A stretch of DNA of 64,000 bases, taken from positions 18,152 to 82,151 of the forward strand of contig JADZEM010000174.1 of NCBI GenBank assembly GCA_020850535.1. The letters are read 5' to 3'. The notes under the pieces are model-generated. The model made no database searches. It saw nothing but the letters and a program-made list of their open reading frames with translations, and was not told the origin of the DNA. Of this stretch, positions 26,429 through 34,815 are shown one piece after another (the stretch's first letter is position 1; each line of letters starts with the position of its first letter). The DNA is from Chloroflexota bacterium (GTDB lineage Bacteria > Chloroflexota > UBA6077 > JACCZL01). A program made the position numbers and the translations under genes.

Positions 26429-26842
26429 ATGCTAGATCCACAAGGGCGCTCACCCGCACCCTCTGACAACCAGGTGCTCGTCGTCGAAGACGACCTGACC
26501 ATCGCGCTCCTGATCGCCGCTATTCTCGAAGACGCCGGCTACCAGCCGGTCGTCGTGCGGGACGGGCGCAAGGCGTTGCGCGTCATCCGCGAGCTGCGGC
26601 CGGTCGTCATCACGCTCGACCTGGAGCTGCCAGACCTTGACGGGCGCGCCGTGCTGCAGCGGCTGATGGCCGAGCGCGCCACCGACCGACTGCCGGTCGT
26701 CGTCGTCTCGGGCAGCACCGAGCTGCTGTCTCGCGAGGAACGGCGGTCGGTGTCGCGCGCGCTCACCAAGCCGTTCGACCTGACCGAGCTGATCCAGGCA
26801 GTTGACGAGGTTGCCGCGCGGGGGGTGTCCGGATGCAGCTGA
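26429..26842 (+). CDS. Single-domain response regulator (receiver only)
   Basis: A 137-residue CheY-like receiver. The acidic pair in VVEDD, the phospho-acceptor Asp in ITLDLELPD, the Ser in VVSGS and Lys in LTKPFD are all present. No output domain follows: the frame ends ten bases inside the next gene. It must act by protein contact, for instance on a kinase or diguanylate cyclase elsewhere. GGAGAGG precedes the ATG at 26429. Confidence 0.9.
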   Translation: MLDPQGRSPAPSDNQVLVVEDDLTIALLIAAILEDAGYQPVVVRDGRKALRVIRELRPVVITLDLELPDLDGRAVLQRLMAERATDRLPVVVVSGSTELLSREERRSVSRALTKPFDLTELIQAVDEVAARGVSGCS

Positions 26843-27819
26843 TGCGCGCCAGGCCGCCGGTGCCAGTCGCTCGGCGGACGTGGGCCGCCGCGGCCGCGCT
26901 GGCGCTGCTGGCGAGCGCCGCGGCGGCGACGGGTGCGCCGCCCGTCGTCCTGGCCGCCCCGGCCCTGGACCCGGCCTGCGCCTCGGCCCCTGAGCGGCCG
27001 GCCAGCCGGGCAGTCGCGCCGGCGAGCGTCGCCGCGGACCTGCCCGCCCCGTTCGCCTACCGTCCGAACGAGACCGAGCAGGCGGCGGCGCTGGCCGAGG
27101 CAACAACCGTGGTGACGAAGCAGGCGGCCGAGCTTGGCCTCGACGGCTGCTACCGCGAGAAGCCGCGCGAGATCGCGGGGCGGGTGGATCTGCTCAGCCC
27201 GTTCGAGTTCCTGGTGTACAGCACATTCGACGCCGATCTCCAGAAACGCGATGCCTTGCTCGAACAGTACCGGACCGATCCGCGCGGCGCGATCAAGAAC
27301 CTCGGCGATGCGTTCCCCTCAACCCGGGCCCAGGCGGCCCTCGCCAGCTACGCCTACTACGACGTGAGCAGCGACCGCATCCGCGTCAACGCCGAGCACG
27401 TCCCCTCGGCCGAGCTGCGGCGGGTGCTGGTGCACGAGTTCTGGCACGCCATGCCGAAGGCGCGTCGCTGGTCGGAGGGCGAAGGCCGGCTGCTGCGCGC
27501 CAGCGGCTTCTGGCTCCAGGAGCAGCCGGCGGGCCGCCGCATCTGGCTGCCGGTGGAGGATCGGCGGGGGTTGCCGTATGCGTCCTACCTGCTGGACGAG
27601 GCGATGGCCACGCTGATGGAGACCCGCTACGCCGGACCGTCGAAGCACGCACGACCGGACCTGCTCGAAGTCCAGGGCTACCTGGACAAGCTGATGTCGG
27701 TGGCTGGCCGCGACGACGTGCTGGACGCCTATCTCGGCTCAGAGCCGGAGGCGCTGGCGGCGCTGACGCAGGCCCACCGCGCCGAGTTCCCCGAGCTTGA
27801 GGTGCTGGCGCGCCCGTAG
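26833..27819 (+). CDS. Secreted putative zinc metalloprotease (HEFWH)
   Basis: A 328-residue exported protein. A signal peptide spans roughly residues 1-42 (Arg-rich start, Ala-rich core, cleavage near VLAAPA). A zinc-binding HEFWH lies at 201-205, and the downstream LLDEAMATLMETRY could give the third ligand, as in gluzincin-like proteins. The rest matches no family I can name. It overlaps the receiver gene by ten bases, so the pair is cotranscribed, an odd pairing of a signalling receiver with a secreted hydrolase. The activity and target are unproven. Confidence 0.75.
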   Translation: MQLMRARPPVPVARRTWAAAAALALLASAAAATGAPPVVLAAPALDPACASAPERPASRAVAPASVAADLPAPFAYRPNETEQAAALAEATTVVTKQAAELGLDGCYREKPREIAGRVDLLSPFEFLVYSTFDADLQKRDALLEQYRTDPRGAIKNLGDAFPSTRAQAALASYAYYDVSSDRIRVNAEHVPSAELRRVLVHEFWHAMPKARRWSEGEGRLLRASGFWLQEQPAGRRIWLPVEDRRGLPYASYLLDEAMATLMETRYAGPSKHARPDLLEVQGYLDKLMSVAGRDDVLDAYLGSEPEALAALTQAHRAEFPELEVLARP

Positions 27820-27839
27820 CGCGGGAAGAGCATCGTCAT

Positions 27840-28265
27840 ATGACACGGTATCGGGTGGGCCTGATCGGCTGTGGTCTCATCGGCCGGTCGCACGCCTACG
27901 GCTGGACCCACAGCGAGCGGACGGGGCTGGTGGCCCTGGCGGACATCACGCCGGCCGCGCGGGACGAGTGAGGACAGCTGCGTCGGGCTGATCCAGTTCG
28001 CGAACGGCGCGCAGGCCACCATCGAGAGCGATCTGACGCCGCGTGAGACGGCTTCGATCAACTGCATCTTCTACGGCACCGAGGCATGATCCAGGTGGAC
28101 GAGGACGACGTCCGGATGATGAACGCCTCGACGAACGGCTGGAAGACCCTCACGACCTGGGAGCACGCCCAGACGTTTGAGGATGCCTTTGTGGCCCGGT
28201 CCAACAGCATCGCCGACTGGCTGGACGGCTCCATCGAGACGTTCCGGGGTGAGTCGTGGGTGTAG
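27840..28265 (+). pseudogene. Gfo/Idh/MocA oxidoreductase remnant with internal deletion
   Basis: The start is good: MTRYRVGLIGCGLIGRSHAYGW is the Rossmann N-terminus, but a stop follows after 43 codons. Beyond it, in another frame, comes sequence from the C-terminal domain (LIQFANGAQATIES and FYGTEA), then a one-base shift at about 28085 into MIQVDEDDV, running to TAG at 28263-28265. The middle ~150 residues are missing. At least one deletion plus one frameshift makes this a clear pseudogene. A complete relative is at 32574-33683. Confidence 0.8.
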
Positions 28266-28269
28266 TTCG

Positions 28270-28333
28270 CGGGTTTCAGATGCTGGGTTTCGGGTTTCAG
28301 GGGACCACCCCCGAAACCCGAAACCTGAAACCG
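28270..28333. repeat. Palindromic repeat with GGTTTCGGGTTTC arms
   Basis: Tandem GGGTTTCGGGTTTCAGGGG faces CCCCCGAAACCCGAAACCTG across a short loop, a strong hairpin. It separates the pseudogene from the convergent lactonase gene and may also serve as terminator for both. Confidence 0.7.
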
Positions 28334-28340
28334 AGGACTC

Positions 28341-29411
28341 CTACGCAAACAGGATGCAGACCGGCGCGCCGACCGTGGTGACGTTGCCGGTCGGGGTGAG
28401 CTGACCCGTCTCCCCATCGATCCGGAACTGGACGATGCTGTCCGAGCCCTGGTTGGCCGCGTACAGGAACGTGCCGCTCGGATCGATGTTGAAGTTGCGG
28501 GGCGTCTTGCCGCCGCTGGAGGCGTGCCCGCGCGCCGTCAACCGGCCCGTCTCCTGGTCGATCTCGAAGATCGCGATGGTGTCGTGACCCCGGTTCGAGA
28601 CGTAGACGAACCGCCCAGATGGAGCGACCAGGATCTGCGCCGTCGACATCCGCTCGATCTTCGTGCCCTCGGGGAGGGTCGAGAGGTAGTGCAGCTCCTT
28701 GAGGACGCCCGCGGCGGCGTCGTAGGTGAACGCCGTGATCGTCAGGTCGGCCTCGCCGTTGACGTAGGCAAAGCGGCCGTTCGGGTGGAAGGCGATGTGC
28801 CGGGGGGCCGCGCCGCTGTGGAGCCGCGCGAACGGCGGATCGGCCGGCACGAGCTTCTTCGCCGCCGCATCGAGCCGGTAGATCATCACCTTGTCGATGC
28901 CCTTGTCGCAGACGAGGATGCGCTGCTGCGCCGGGTCGAAGGTGACGAAGTGGGCGTGCGGCCCCTGCTGACTCGGGCCGGGGCCGGAGCCGACATGCTG
29001 CTGGAGGTCCGAGGTCGGCTGCAGCGTGCCGTCCGGGTCGATCGGGAAGACGGCGACGGTCCCGTTCTCGTGGTTCGCGACGATCAGCACCGAGCCGCTC
29101 GGGTCGGTGGTCAGATGGCAGGGCTCGCCGCCGTGGGTGGACTGCTCGCTCAGTTGGGTGAGCGCGCCGGTCTCCTGGTCGATGGCGAACGAGACGGCGT
29201 CGCCCGGGCCTTCGCCGGCCGCCTCGCGCAGCTCGCGCACGGCGAACAGGAAGCGCTTGTCCGGGCTGAACGCCAGGAACGACGGATCGACCATCGGTGC
29301 GGTGGACAGGTGGGTCAACACGCCCGACTCTGGATCGCGGCGGTAGGTCTCGATGCCCGTCGCGACGCCGTGCCGGGTGTAGGTACCGACGTAGACAAGA
29401 TTCGGCTGCAT
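28341..29411 (-). CDS. Lactonase-family beta-propeller protein (6-phosphogluconolactonase Pgl-like)
   Basis: A 356-residue seven-bladed propeller of the lactonase/YbhE family. Repeated blades such as PSGSVLIVANHENGTVAVF, PNGRFAYVNGEADLTITAF and PSGRFVYVSNRGHDTIAIF alternate along its whole length. These enzymes open sugar lactones to aldonic acids. It is the last gene of the leftward sugar-acid cluster, where it would hydrolyse the lactone made by a neighbouring dehydrogenase. The ATG at 29411 follows GAAGGGA; earlier in-frame codons would read through a repeat element and are not believed. Confidence 0.87.
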   Translation of the reverse strand: MQPNLVYVGTYTRHGVATGIETYRRDPESGVLTHLSTAPMVDPSFLAFSPDKRFLFAVRELREAAGEGPGDAVSFAIDQETGALTQLSEQSTHGGEPCHLTTDPSGSVLIVANHENGTVAVFPIDPDGTLQPTSDLQQHVGSGPGPSQQGPHAHFVTFDPAQQRILVCDKGIDKVMIYRLDAAAKKLVPADPPFARLHSGAAPRHIAFHPNGRFAYVNGEADLTITAFTYDAAAGVLKELHYLSTLPEGTKIERMSTAQILVAPSGRFVYVSNRGHDTIAIFEIDQETGRLTARGHASSGGKTPRNFNIDPSGTFLYAANQGSDSIVQFRIDGETGQLTPTGNVTTVGAPVCILFA

Positions 29412-29427
29412 GCATGTCCCTTCACTC

Positions 29428-29466
29428 CCCCTCTCCGACGCGGAGAGGGGGTTGGGGGGTGAGGTC
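29428..29466. repeat. Palindromic repeat R2, short copy
   Basis: CCCCCTCTCC pairs with GGAGAGGGGG across GACGC, followed by TTGGGGGGTGAGG. It matches the core of the long R2 element at 54159-54325. It lies between the SDR and lactonase genes. Confidence 0.75.
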
Positions 29467-29474
29467 ATCTCCGC

Positions 29475-30272
29475 CTAGATCTCCGTGATCGGCGGCAGCA
29501 GCATGCCGCCGTCCACCAGGATGCAGGTGCCGGTGACGTACCGGGCCTCGTCCGAGGCGAGGTAGACGGCTGCGCCGGCGATGTCGGACGGCTTGCCCGG
29601 GCCGAGCAAGACCTCGGTCTCGGCGCGGACGTTGTACGAGTCGTACCGCTCGCCGCGCTCGCCGGGGAACAGGCGATTGTCGATGAAACCCGGCGCGATG
29701 GCGTTCACCCGGATCTTGTGGGGGGCAAGCTCGCGGGCCTGGCTCATGACCAGCCGTCGCAAGGCCGCCTTCATCGAGCCGTAGACCGAGTCCCAGCCCC
29801 AGGCCCGCTCCTGGTGGACCGAGGTAATGGTGATGACCTGGCCGCCCGTGCCCTGCCTGACCATCTCGCGGGCCGCCAGTTGGGTGTTCACGAACGCCGC
29901 TTTGAACGGCAGATAGAAGCCCTGGTAGAGCTGATCCTCGCTCTGATCCAGGTACGCCCGCGAGGCGTTCGGATCGCGCCGGCCGGGGTTGGCGTTGTTG
30001 ACGAGGATGTCCAGCTTGCCGAAACGCTCGACGGTCGCCTTGACGACGCGCTCCATGTCGGAGGTGTCGCTGGCGTCGCCCAGCACCACCTCGACGTCGC
30101 CGCCAGCCTCGGCGATCAGCTTCGCCGCCTCCTCGGCGTGCCCGATGCTCGGGTCACGTTCGAGGTCGTTGACGATGACCTTCGCGCCTTCGCGGGCGTA
30201 GGCCATCGCGATGCCGCGCCCGATGCCGTGGCCGCTGCCGGTGATCAGCGCGACCTTCCCTTCGAGTCTCAT
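29475..30272 (-). CDS. Short-chain dehydrogenase/reductase
   Basis: A 265-residue classical SDR. The cofactor motif TGSGHGIG is near 11-18, NNAN replaces NNAG, and the catalytic pattern runs Ser in ITSVHQ, then YGSMK (YxxxK). The C-terminus DGGMLLPP is standard. In this cluster it most likely oxidises a sugar to its lactone with NAD(P)+. ATG 30272 has AGAGGGA upstream and lies 11 bases after the upstream gene, so both are in one transcript. Confidence 0.92.
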   Translation of the reverse strand: MRLEGKVALITGSGHGIGRGIAMAYAREGAKVIVNDLERDPSIGHAEEAAKLIAEAGGDVEVVLGDASDTSDMERVVKATVERFGKLDILVNNANPGRRDPNASRAYLDQSEDQLYQGFYLPFKAAFVNTQLAAREMVRQGTGGQVITITSVHQERAWGWDSVYGSMKAALRRLVMSQARELAPHKIRVNAIAPGFIDNRLFPGERGERYDSYNVRAETEVLLGPGKPSDIAGAAVYLASDEARYVTGTCILVDGGMLLPPITEI

Positions 30273-30283
30273 GGTGCGTCCCT

Positions 30284-31282
30284 CTAGATCCGCGCGAACT
30301 TGATCAGCGAGTGGCAGCGCTCGTCCCAGGTCGTGTTCTTGAAGAAGGCCGAGAGCGCCGTCTTCGTGACCTCGCCGACGTACAGGTCGCCGCGCGAGTC
30401 CACCCACATCCCGTGCGGCGCGGAGAAGCCATCCAGCGCGCACGGATCCTTGCCGCCCCAGGTGGACAGGATGTTGCCGTCGATGTCGCGGACGGTCAGG
30501 CGGGATGGGCGGTCCTCCGGCAGCAGCTTGCCGGCCATGTTGGTGGTGCCCTTCTCCCAGCCCATCTCACCGATGTAGACGGTGCCGTCCGCGCCAATGC
30601 ACAGGTCGCCGGGGCGGGTCACGTGGTCCCAGATGGTCAGCAGCTCGCCCGCGGGGCCGAAGATCTGGACGCGGTCGTTCTCGCGGTCGCAGATGAAGAC
30701 GCGGCCGTCCGTGTGCACCCAGACCGAGTGGACGAGGTTGAACTGGCCGGGGCCGGTACCCGGCTCGCCCCAGGACTGCAACAGCTTGCCGTCCGCCGAG
30801 TAGCGGTGGACCCGCGCGTTGCCGTACCCATCCGAGACGTAGATCTCGCCGTTCGGGGCGACGGCCGCCCGGGTCGGGACGTTGAACGGCCCGGCCGCCC
30901 GCGCGATGGTCGTCAGGTTGCTCGGGGCCTTGGCGTTGTAGCCGGTGTCCGAGACCTGCCCGGGGACGCCGAGCGTCATCAGCACCTTGCCGTCGAGCGT
31001 GCACTTGCGGACCGTCTGGTCCGTCGCGTCCACCAGGAACACCTCGTCGTTGACGATGGTGATGCCGTGGGCGCGGGGGTAGAGCGTGGTGTCACCCCAG
31101 GTGTCGAGGAACTTGCCGTCGCGGTCATAGATGATGACCGGGTGCTCGCTGCGATTGAAGACGTAGACCCGGTCCTGCGAGTCGGTCGCCACGCCGGCCA
31201 CGTCGCCGTGCGACCAGCCGGCCGGCAGTTGCTCCCAGCCCTCGACAACCTCGTAGCGGTACTTGCCGTCACCAACGATCAT
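30284..31282 (-). CDS. NHL-repeat beta-propeller protein
   Basis: A 332-residue propeller built of NHL-type blades: DRVYVFNRSEHPVIIYDRDG, GEIYVSDGYGNARVHRYSADG and GRVFICDRENDRVQIFGPAG are clear repeats. There is no signal peptide, so it should be cytosolic. The family covers lyase-like and scaffold proteins; a lactonase or sugar-binding role fits the neighbours but is not shown by any catalytic motif. The next gene starts 11 bases beyond its stop. ATG 31282 is preceded by GGAAGGA. Confidence 0.85.
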   Translation of the reverse strand: MIVGDGKYRYEVVEGWEQLPAGWSHGDVAGVATDSQDRVYVFNRSEHPVIIYDRDGKFLDTWGDTTLYPRAHGITIVNDEVFLVDATDQTVRKCTLDGKVLMTLGVPGQVSDTGYNAKAPSNLTTIARAAGPFNVPTRAAVAPNGEIYVSDGYGNARVHRYSADGKLLQSWGEPGTGPGQFNLVHSVWVHTDGRVFICDRENDRVQIFGPAGELLTIWDHVTRPGDLCIGADGTVYIGEMGWEKGTTNMAGKLLPEDRPSRLTVRDIDGNILSTWGGKDPCALDGFSAPHGMWVDSRGDLYVGEVTKTALSAFFKNTTWDERCHSLIKFARI

Positions 31283-31303
31283 GGTTGTGTTCCTTCCGTC
31301 TGC

Positions 31304-32419
31304 CTAGTGCGCGACCGACCCATCCTCGCGGAACCAGCCGCGCGTCGTGTACGGCCGGTACGGGTGATCCTTCAGCTTCTCCTCGCGGATCTCCAGCCCG
31401 ATGCCCGGGCGGTCCGGCACCACGACGTAGCCGCCATCGCGCACCAGCGGCGCTTCGAGGATGTCGTTCAGCCTGTCGGCGACGGGATACGCCTCCTGGA
31501 GGAAGTAGTTCGGGATCGCCGCGTCGAGCTGGACGTAGGTGGCCATGTTGATCGGGCTGCCCATCAGGTGCGGGAAGACGCCGATGAACGCCGACTCGGC
31601 CAGCGCCGCGATCTTCTTGACCTGGGTGAAGCCGCCCGCCAGCGACAGGTCCGGCCGGATCAGCGCGACCGCGCCGGTGTCGATGATCTCCTTGAACTGG
31701 TAGAGGTTGTACGAGCGCTCGCCGGCCGCGATCGGCACGTTGACGTGGGCAGCCACGTACTTGAGCGCGTCGGTGCTCTCCGGGGCCAGCGGATCTTCGA
31801 TGTAGAGCAGCCGGTACGGCAGCACGGCGTTGCCGAAGACGACGATCTCGTGCTTCGAGAAGTTGCGGTGGATCTCCACGCCCAGGTCGATGCCGAAACC
31901 GACCGCCTCGCGGATCGCCTTGACGATGTCGATGGCCTCGGTGACCGTCTGCGAGGACGGCCGCTGCTCGAAGCCCTCGAACATCGGGATGGTGCGGAGC
32001 GAGGTGTAGCCCTGAGCCACGAAGTCGGCGGCCTGCCGGGCGCGCTCCTCCAGCGTGTTGCCGCCGACGTTGGCGAAGACCTTGACCTTGTCGCGGACCT
32101 TGCCGCCGAGCAGTTGATACACCGGCTTGTTCAGCGACTTGCCGAGGATGTCCCAGAGGGCGATGTCGATGGCGCTCATCGCGGCGCTGAGCACCGCGCC
32201 CTGGAAGTGGGTGTCTCGCGAGACCGTCTGGTAGTGGTGCTCGATCTTCGAGGCGTCCTTGCCGACGTAGTACTCGCTGAGGTCTTCGATGGCCTCCAGG
32301 ACAAGGTCATGGTGTGCCCAGAGGCCGGCCTCGCCGGTCCCGATGATGCCCTCGTCGGTGTAGACGCGTACCAGCAGGCTTCTCTCGACGAGAATCGTCT
32401 TGATTCGCTCGATCTTCAT
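31304..32419 (-). CDS. Mandelate racemase/muconate lactonizing enzyme-family dehydratase
   Basis: A 371-residue enolase-superfamily protein, sugar-acid dehydratase type. The N-terminal capping domain (1-120) is followed by a barrel with metal ligands in GVEIHR, YIEDP and AAGER, and a late catalytic His in FPHLMGSP. The His in EIHR next to the first ligand resembles galactonate dehydratase (DgoD). It would turn an aldonate into a 2-keto-3-deoxy acid, the substrate type of the HpcH aldolase encoded to the right. The specific sugar is not determined. ATG 32419 has GGGAG nine bases upstream. Confidence 0.9.
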   Translation of the reverse strand: MKIERIKTILVERSLLVRVYTDEGIIGTGEAGLWAHHDLVLEAIEDLSEYYVGKDASKIEHHYQTVSRDTHFQGAVLSAAMSAIDIALWDILGKSLNKPVYQLLGGKVRDKVKVFANVGGNTLEERARQAADFVAQGYTSLRTIPMFEGFEQRPSSQTVTEAIDIVKAIREAVGFGIDLGVEIHRNFSKHEIVVFGNAVLPYRLLYIEDPLAPESTDALKYVAAHVNVPIAAGERSYNLYQFKEIIDTGAVALIRPDLSLAGGFTQVKKIAALAESAFIGVFPHLMGSPINMATYVQLDAAIPNYFLQEAYPVADRLNDILEAPLVRDGGYVVVPDRPGIGLEIREEKLKDHPYRPYTTRGWFREDGSVAH

Positions 32420-32436
32420 TGAGCAATGCTCCCAGT

Positions 32437-32519
32437 CGTTGGGTGTGGCGTTGGGGTATCGCGTTGGCGTGTGGCGTTGGGGCGTCGCGGTTGGGGCGTC
32501 GCGGTTGGGGTGTCGCGAT
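32437..32519. repeat. Short degenerate tandem repeat (GGTTGGGGYGTCGCG)
   Basis: Units of about 15 bases built on GTTGGGGCGTCGCG and GTTGGCGTGTGGC run from 32437 to 32519, in the 154-base gap between the dehydratase and the Gfo/Idh/MocA gene. Confidence 0.75.
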
Positions 32520-32573
32520 ACGTGCGCCCGTGCTGCCGAGCGCGACGCGCACAGTCGCCGGGCTGGTTGCGCG

Positions 32574-33683
32574 TCAGCCGTGGCCCCCGTGCGGCCCCGG
32601 CTGTGGGCTGTGGGATACCTGCAGCAGGGGCAACGGTATGGTAGCCGCCCCGGCCTGACGGTGCGCGGCCGGATCGGGGATCTCCAGGATCTGTCGGTTG
32701 CGGGATGCCGCGTAGGCCAGCTCGATCAGCTGCGTGGTGCGGAGACCGTCCGCGCCGGGACAGCGGACCGGGCCACCTTCAAGTACGGCCCGCACGAAGT
32801 CCTGCACCAGCGGTCGGTGGGTCGCTGGCGAGCGCGGCGAGACCTCCAGCGTGTCCACGTCGTTGCCGAGCTGGAGCACGATGCTGGTCCCCTCCAGGTT
32901 CGGCACGCTGACCGAGCCTTCGGTGCCGAAGATGGTGATGCTGTCCTGCGGCGTGTAGCTGCAGCCGCTCTGATCGAGCGTCGCGACGACGCCGTTCGCG
33001 AACTCGACCGTGACGTTGGCCTGATCCTCGCTCTCGGTCCAGGTCTCGACGTGCCGCACGTTCGCCGAGACGCGACTGGCATCCCCGAACAGCCAGAAGA
33101 GCAGATCGACGCGGTGCGATCCCGCGTCGGTCAGCGCGCCGCCGCCAGCCTGCGCCACGACGCCGCGCCAGGCGGGCGCCGTCCCCGGGGCCGGGCGCTT
33201 CGGCACCGAGTAGCCGCGGCAGACCATCTGCGCCGAGGTGATCTTCCCCAGCCGATTCGAGCGCACAATCGCGCGCAGCATCTCCATGACCGGGTAGAAG
33301 CGGCGGTAGTAGGCCACCCCGAGGATCAGGCCGGCCTGCTCGGCCGCCTCCACCACCTCCAGTCCCTCGCGGGTCGTGATGGTGAGCGGCTTCTCGCAGA
33401 GGACGTGCTTGCCAGCCTTGATGGCGGCCAGGACATGCTGCGTGTGCAGGTGGTGCGGCGTGCAGACGAAGACGGCGGTGACGTTCGCGTCGGCGCACAG
33501 CTCCTCGACGCTGCCGTAGGCCCGCTCGATGCCGTACTGCTCGGCGTACGCTTCGGAGCGCGCGAGGTCGGTGCGAGCCACGGCGACCACGCGCGACTGC
33601 TCGAACGTAAACGCACTATCCGGCGGCGCTTTCGTCTCCGTGACGTTGCCGCCGCCCACGAATCCCCAGCGAACCTCGCTCAT
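32574..33683 (-). CDS. Gfo/Idh/MocA-family oxidoreductase
   Basis: A 369-residue NAD(P)-dependent sugar dehydrogenase/reductase. The N-terminal Rossmann domain begins VRWGFVGGGNV and carries the family hallmark EKPL after HVLC. The C-terminal alpha/beta domain has DAGSHRVDLLFWLFG, with the active-site Asp/His pattern. I prefer ATG 33683 (ten bases after GGGAGG) to ATG 33692. It heads the leftward sugar-acid cluster. A deleted relative lies at 27840-28265. Confidence 0.92.
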   Translation of the reverse strand: MSEVRWGFVGGGNVTETKAPPDSAFTFEQSRVVAVARTDLARSEAYAEQYGIERAYGSVEELCADANVTAVFVCTPHHLHTQHVLAAIKAGKHVLCEKPLTITTREGLEVVEAAEQAGLILGVAYYRRFYPVMEMLRAIVRSNRLGKITSAQMVCRGYSVPKRPAPGTAPAWRGVVAQAGGGALTDAGSHRVDLLFWLFGDASRVSANVRHVETWTESEDQANVTVEFANGVVATLDQSGCSYTPQDSITIFGTEGSVSVPNLEGTSIVLQLGNDVDTLEVSPRSPATHRPLVQDFVRAVLEGGPVRCPGADGLRTTQLIELAYAASRNRQILEIPDPAAHRQAGAATIPLPLLQVSHSPQPGPHGGHG

Positions 33684-33705
33684 CGCGGCCATGCCTCCCG
33701 TGTGT

Positions 33706-33740
33706 CAGGGAGAGGGTAGCCCGGGTTGGGGGGTGAGGGC
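33706..33740. repeat. Partial R2 repeat
   Basis: AGGGAGAGGGT followed by GGGTTGGGGGGTGAGGGC is one arm of the R2 palindrome found at 54159-54325 and 29428-29466. It lies between the divergent Gfo/Idh/MocA and aldolase genes. Confidence 0.6.
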
Positions 33741-33797
33741 ACCCACGGTGTACGCTGCCATGCAGACCCAGCCGGTGACGGACGAGGAGGCCAACCG

Positions 33798-34661
33798 ATG
33801 CCTGAGGGGACTCGGCTCAACGGGGTGATCGCGGCGCTGGAGGCCGGGCAGCCGGCCTTCGTGACGTTCTCCGCCGCGACACCCGACAACGCGCAGGCGA
33901 TAGGCGACGCAGCCTACGACGGCGTCGTGTTCGAGATGGAGCACGGCCCGTACGACATCCGCGCCCTGCGCGACTCGCTGCAGTACCTGCTCAATCGGAA
34001 GCAGATCGTGGATCGCGGCACGCTCGCGCCGGCCGTCACACCGCTGGTACGCATCCCCCCGAACGGCGGCGAGATGAACCAGTGGATCGCCAAGCAGGTG
34101 CTCGACAGCGGCGTCTACGGCATCGTCTGGCCTCACGTCAGCACCGTGGAGGAGGCGCGCAACGCCGTGGCAGCCTGCCGCTACCCGCGCCCGCCGAGCG
34201 CGCCGATCTTCGAGCCGGCCGGCCAGCGCGGCGATGCCCCGACCGCCGCCGCGCGCTACTGGGGCCTCTCGCAGCAGGCCTACTACAAGCAGGCGGACGT
34301 CTGGCCGCTGGCCCCGGACGGCGAGATCATCGTGGCGATCATGTGCGAGGAGGTCAAGGCGGTCAAGAACCTGCCGGACATCCTGGAGCAGGTGCCGGGC
34401 ATCGGGGCCGTCATCATCGGCGAGGGCGACCTGTCGCAGGACCTCGGCTACCCGCGCCAGTACGACCACCCGGCCGTGGTCGAGGCGATGCAGTCGGTGG
34501 TCGAGACCTGCAAGCGCTTCAACGTCGTCTGCGGGCACCCGCACGTCGATACGGCGAACGTCGAGCGGGTGTTGGAGCAGGGGTACCGCTGGCTGATGCC
34601 CGCGCCGACCCGCTCGTTCGGGGCGCTCGACCTGGGACGAAAGCTCGCCGGCCGAAGCTGA
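33798..34661 (+). CDS. HpcH/HpaI-family aldolase
   Basis: A 287-residue class II (metal-dependent) aldolase of the HpcH/HpaI/citrate-lyase family, which cleaves 2-keto-3-deoxy acids to pyruvate plus an aldehyde. GVVFEMEHGPYD gives the Glu/His region, VRIP the substrate Arg, and IIGEGDLSQDLG a phosphate/metal loop. The sequence differs somewhat from HpaI (CEEVKAV where many have ETxEAV). It fits as the last step after the dehydratase at 31304-32419. GAGGAGG lies nine bases before ATG 33798. It is divergent from the rest of the cluster. Confidence 0.85.
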   Translation: MPEGTRLNGVIAALEAGQPAFVTFSAATPDNAQAIGDAAYDGVVFEMEHGPYDIRALRDSLQYLLNRKQIVDRGTLAPAVTPLVRIPPNGGEMNQWIAKQVLDSGVYGIVWPHVSTVEEARNAVAACRYPRPPSAPIFEPAGQRGDAPTAAARYWGLSQQAYYKQADVWPLAPDGEIIVAIMCEEVKAVKNLPDILEQVPGIGAVIIGEGDLSQDLGYPRQYDHPAVVEAMQSVVETCKRFNVVCGHPHVDTANVERVLEQGYRWLMPAPTRSFGALDLGRKLAGRS

Positions 34662-34683
34662 CCCGCGTGGGCAGCTGCCGGTT

Positions 34684-34712
34684 TTGACACGCGCCACACG
34701 GTGAGATACCGT
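34684..34712 (+). promoter_or_regulatory. Promoter-like sequence with no gene downstream
   Basis: TTGACA (34684-34689), exactly 17 bases, then TACCGT (34707-34712). The only feature in the next 100 bases is a hairpin ending at 34815, so a transcript of about 95-100 bases, if made, would be a small RNA. Confidence 0.35.
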
Positions 34713-34787
34713 TCGCAGCGGCGTCGGCCGGCGGGCCGGCTCACGCGACGGCCGCGGCGATCGTCGCCGTGTCCAGCACACATGACG

Positions 34788-34815
34788 AAGCCCCTTCCCG
34801 GTGCGGAAGGGGCTT
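34788..34815 (+). terminator. Terminator-like hairpin (family also at 17359)
   Basis: AAGCCCCTTCC (34788-34798) pairs with GGAAGGGGCTT (34805-34815) across CGGTGC, followed by TCGATG. Stem and loop nearly match 17368-17397. It lies 126 bases after the aldolase stop. Confidence 0.6.

Noticed and set aside
30311..32422. 703-codon plus-strand frame opposite the sugar-acid genes
   Set aside because: It lies antisense to two well-recognised genes (NHL protein and dehydratase) and has no family resemblance.
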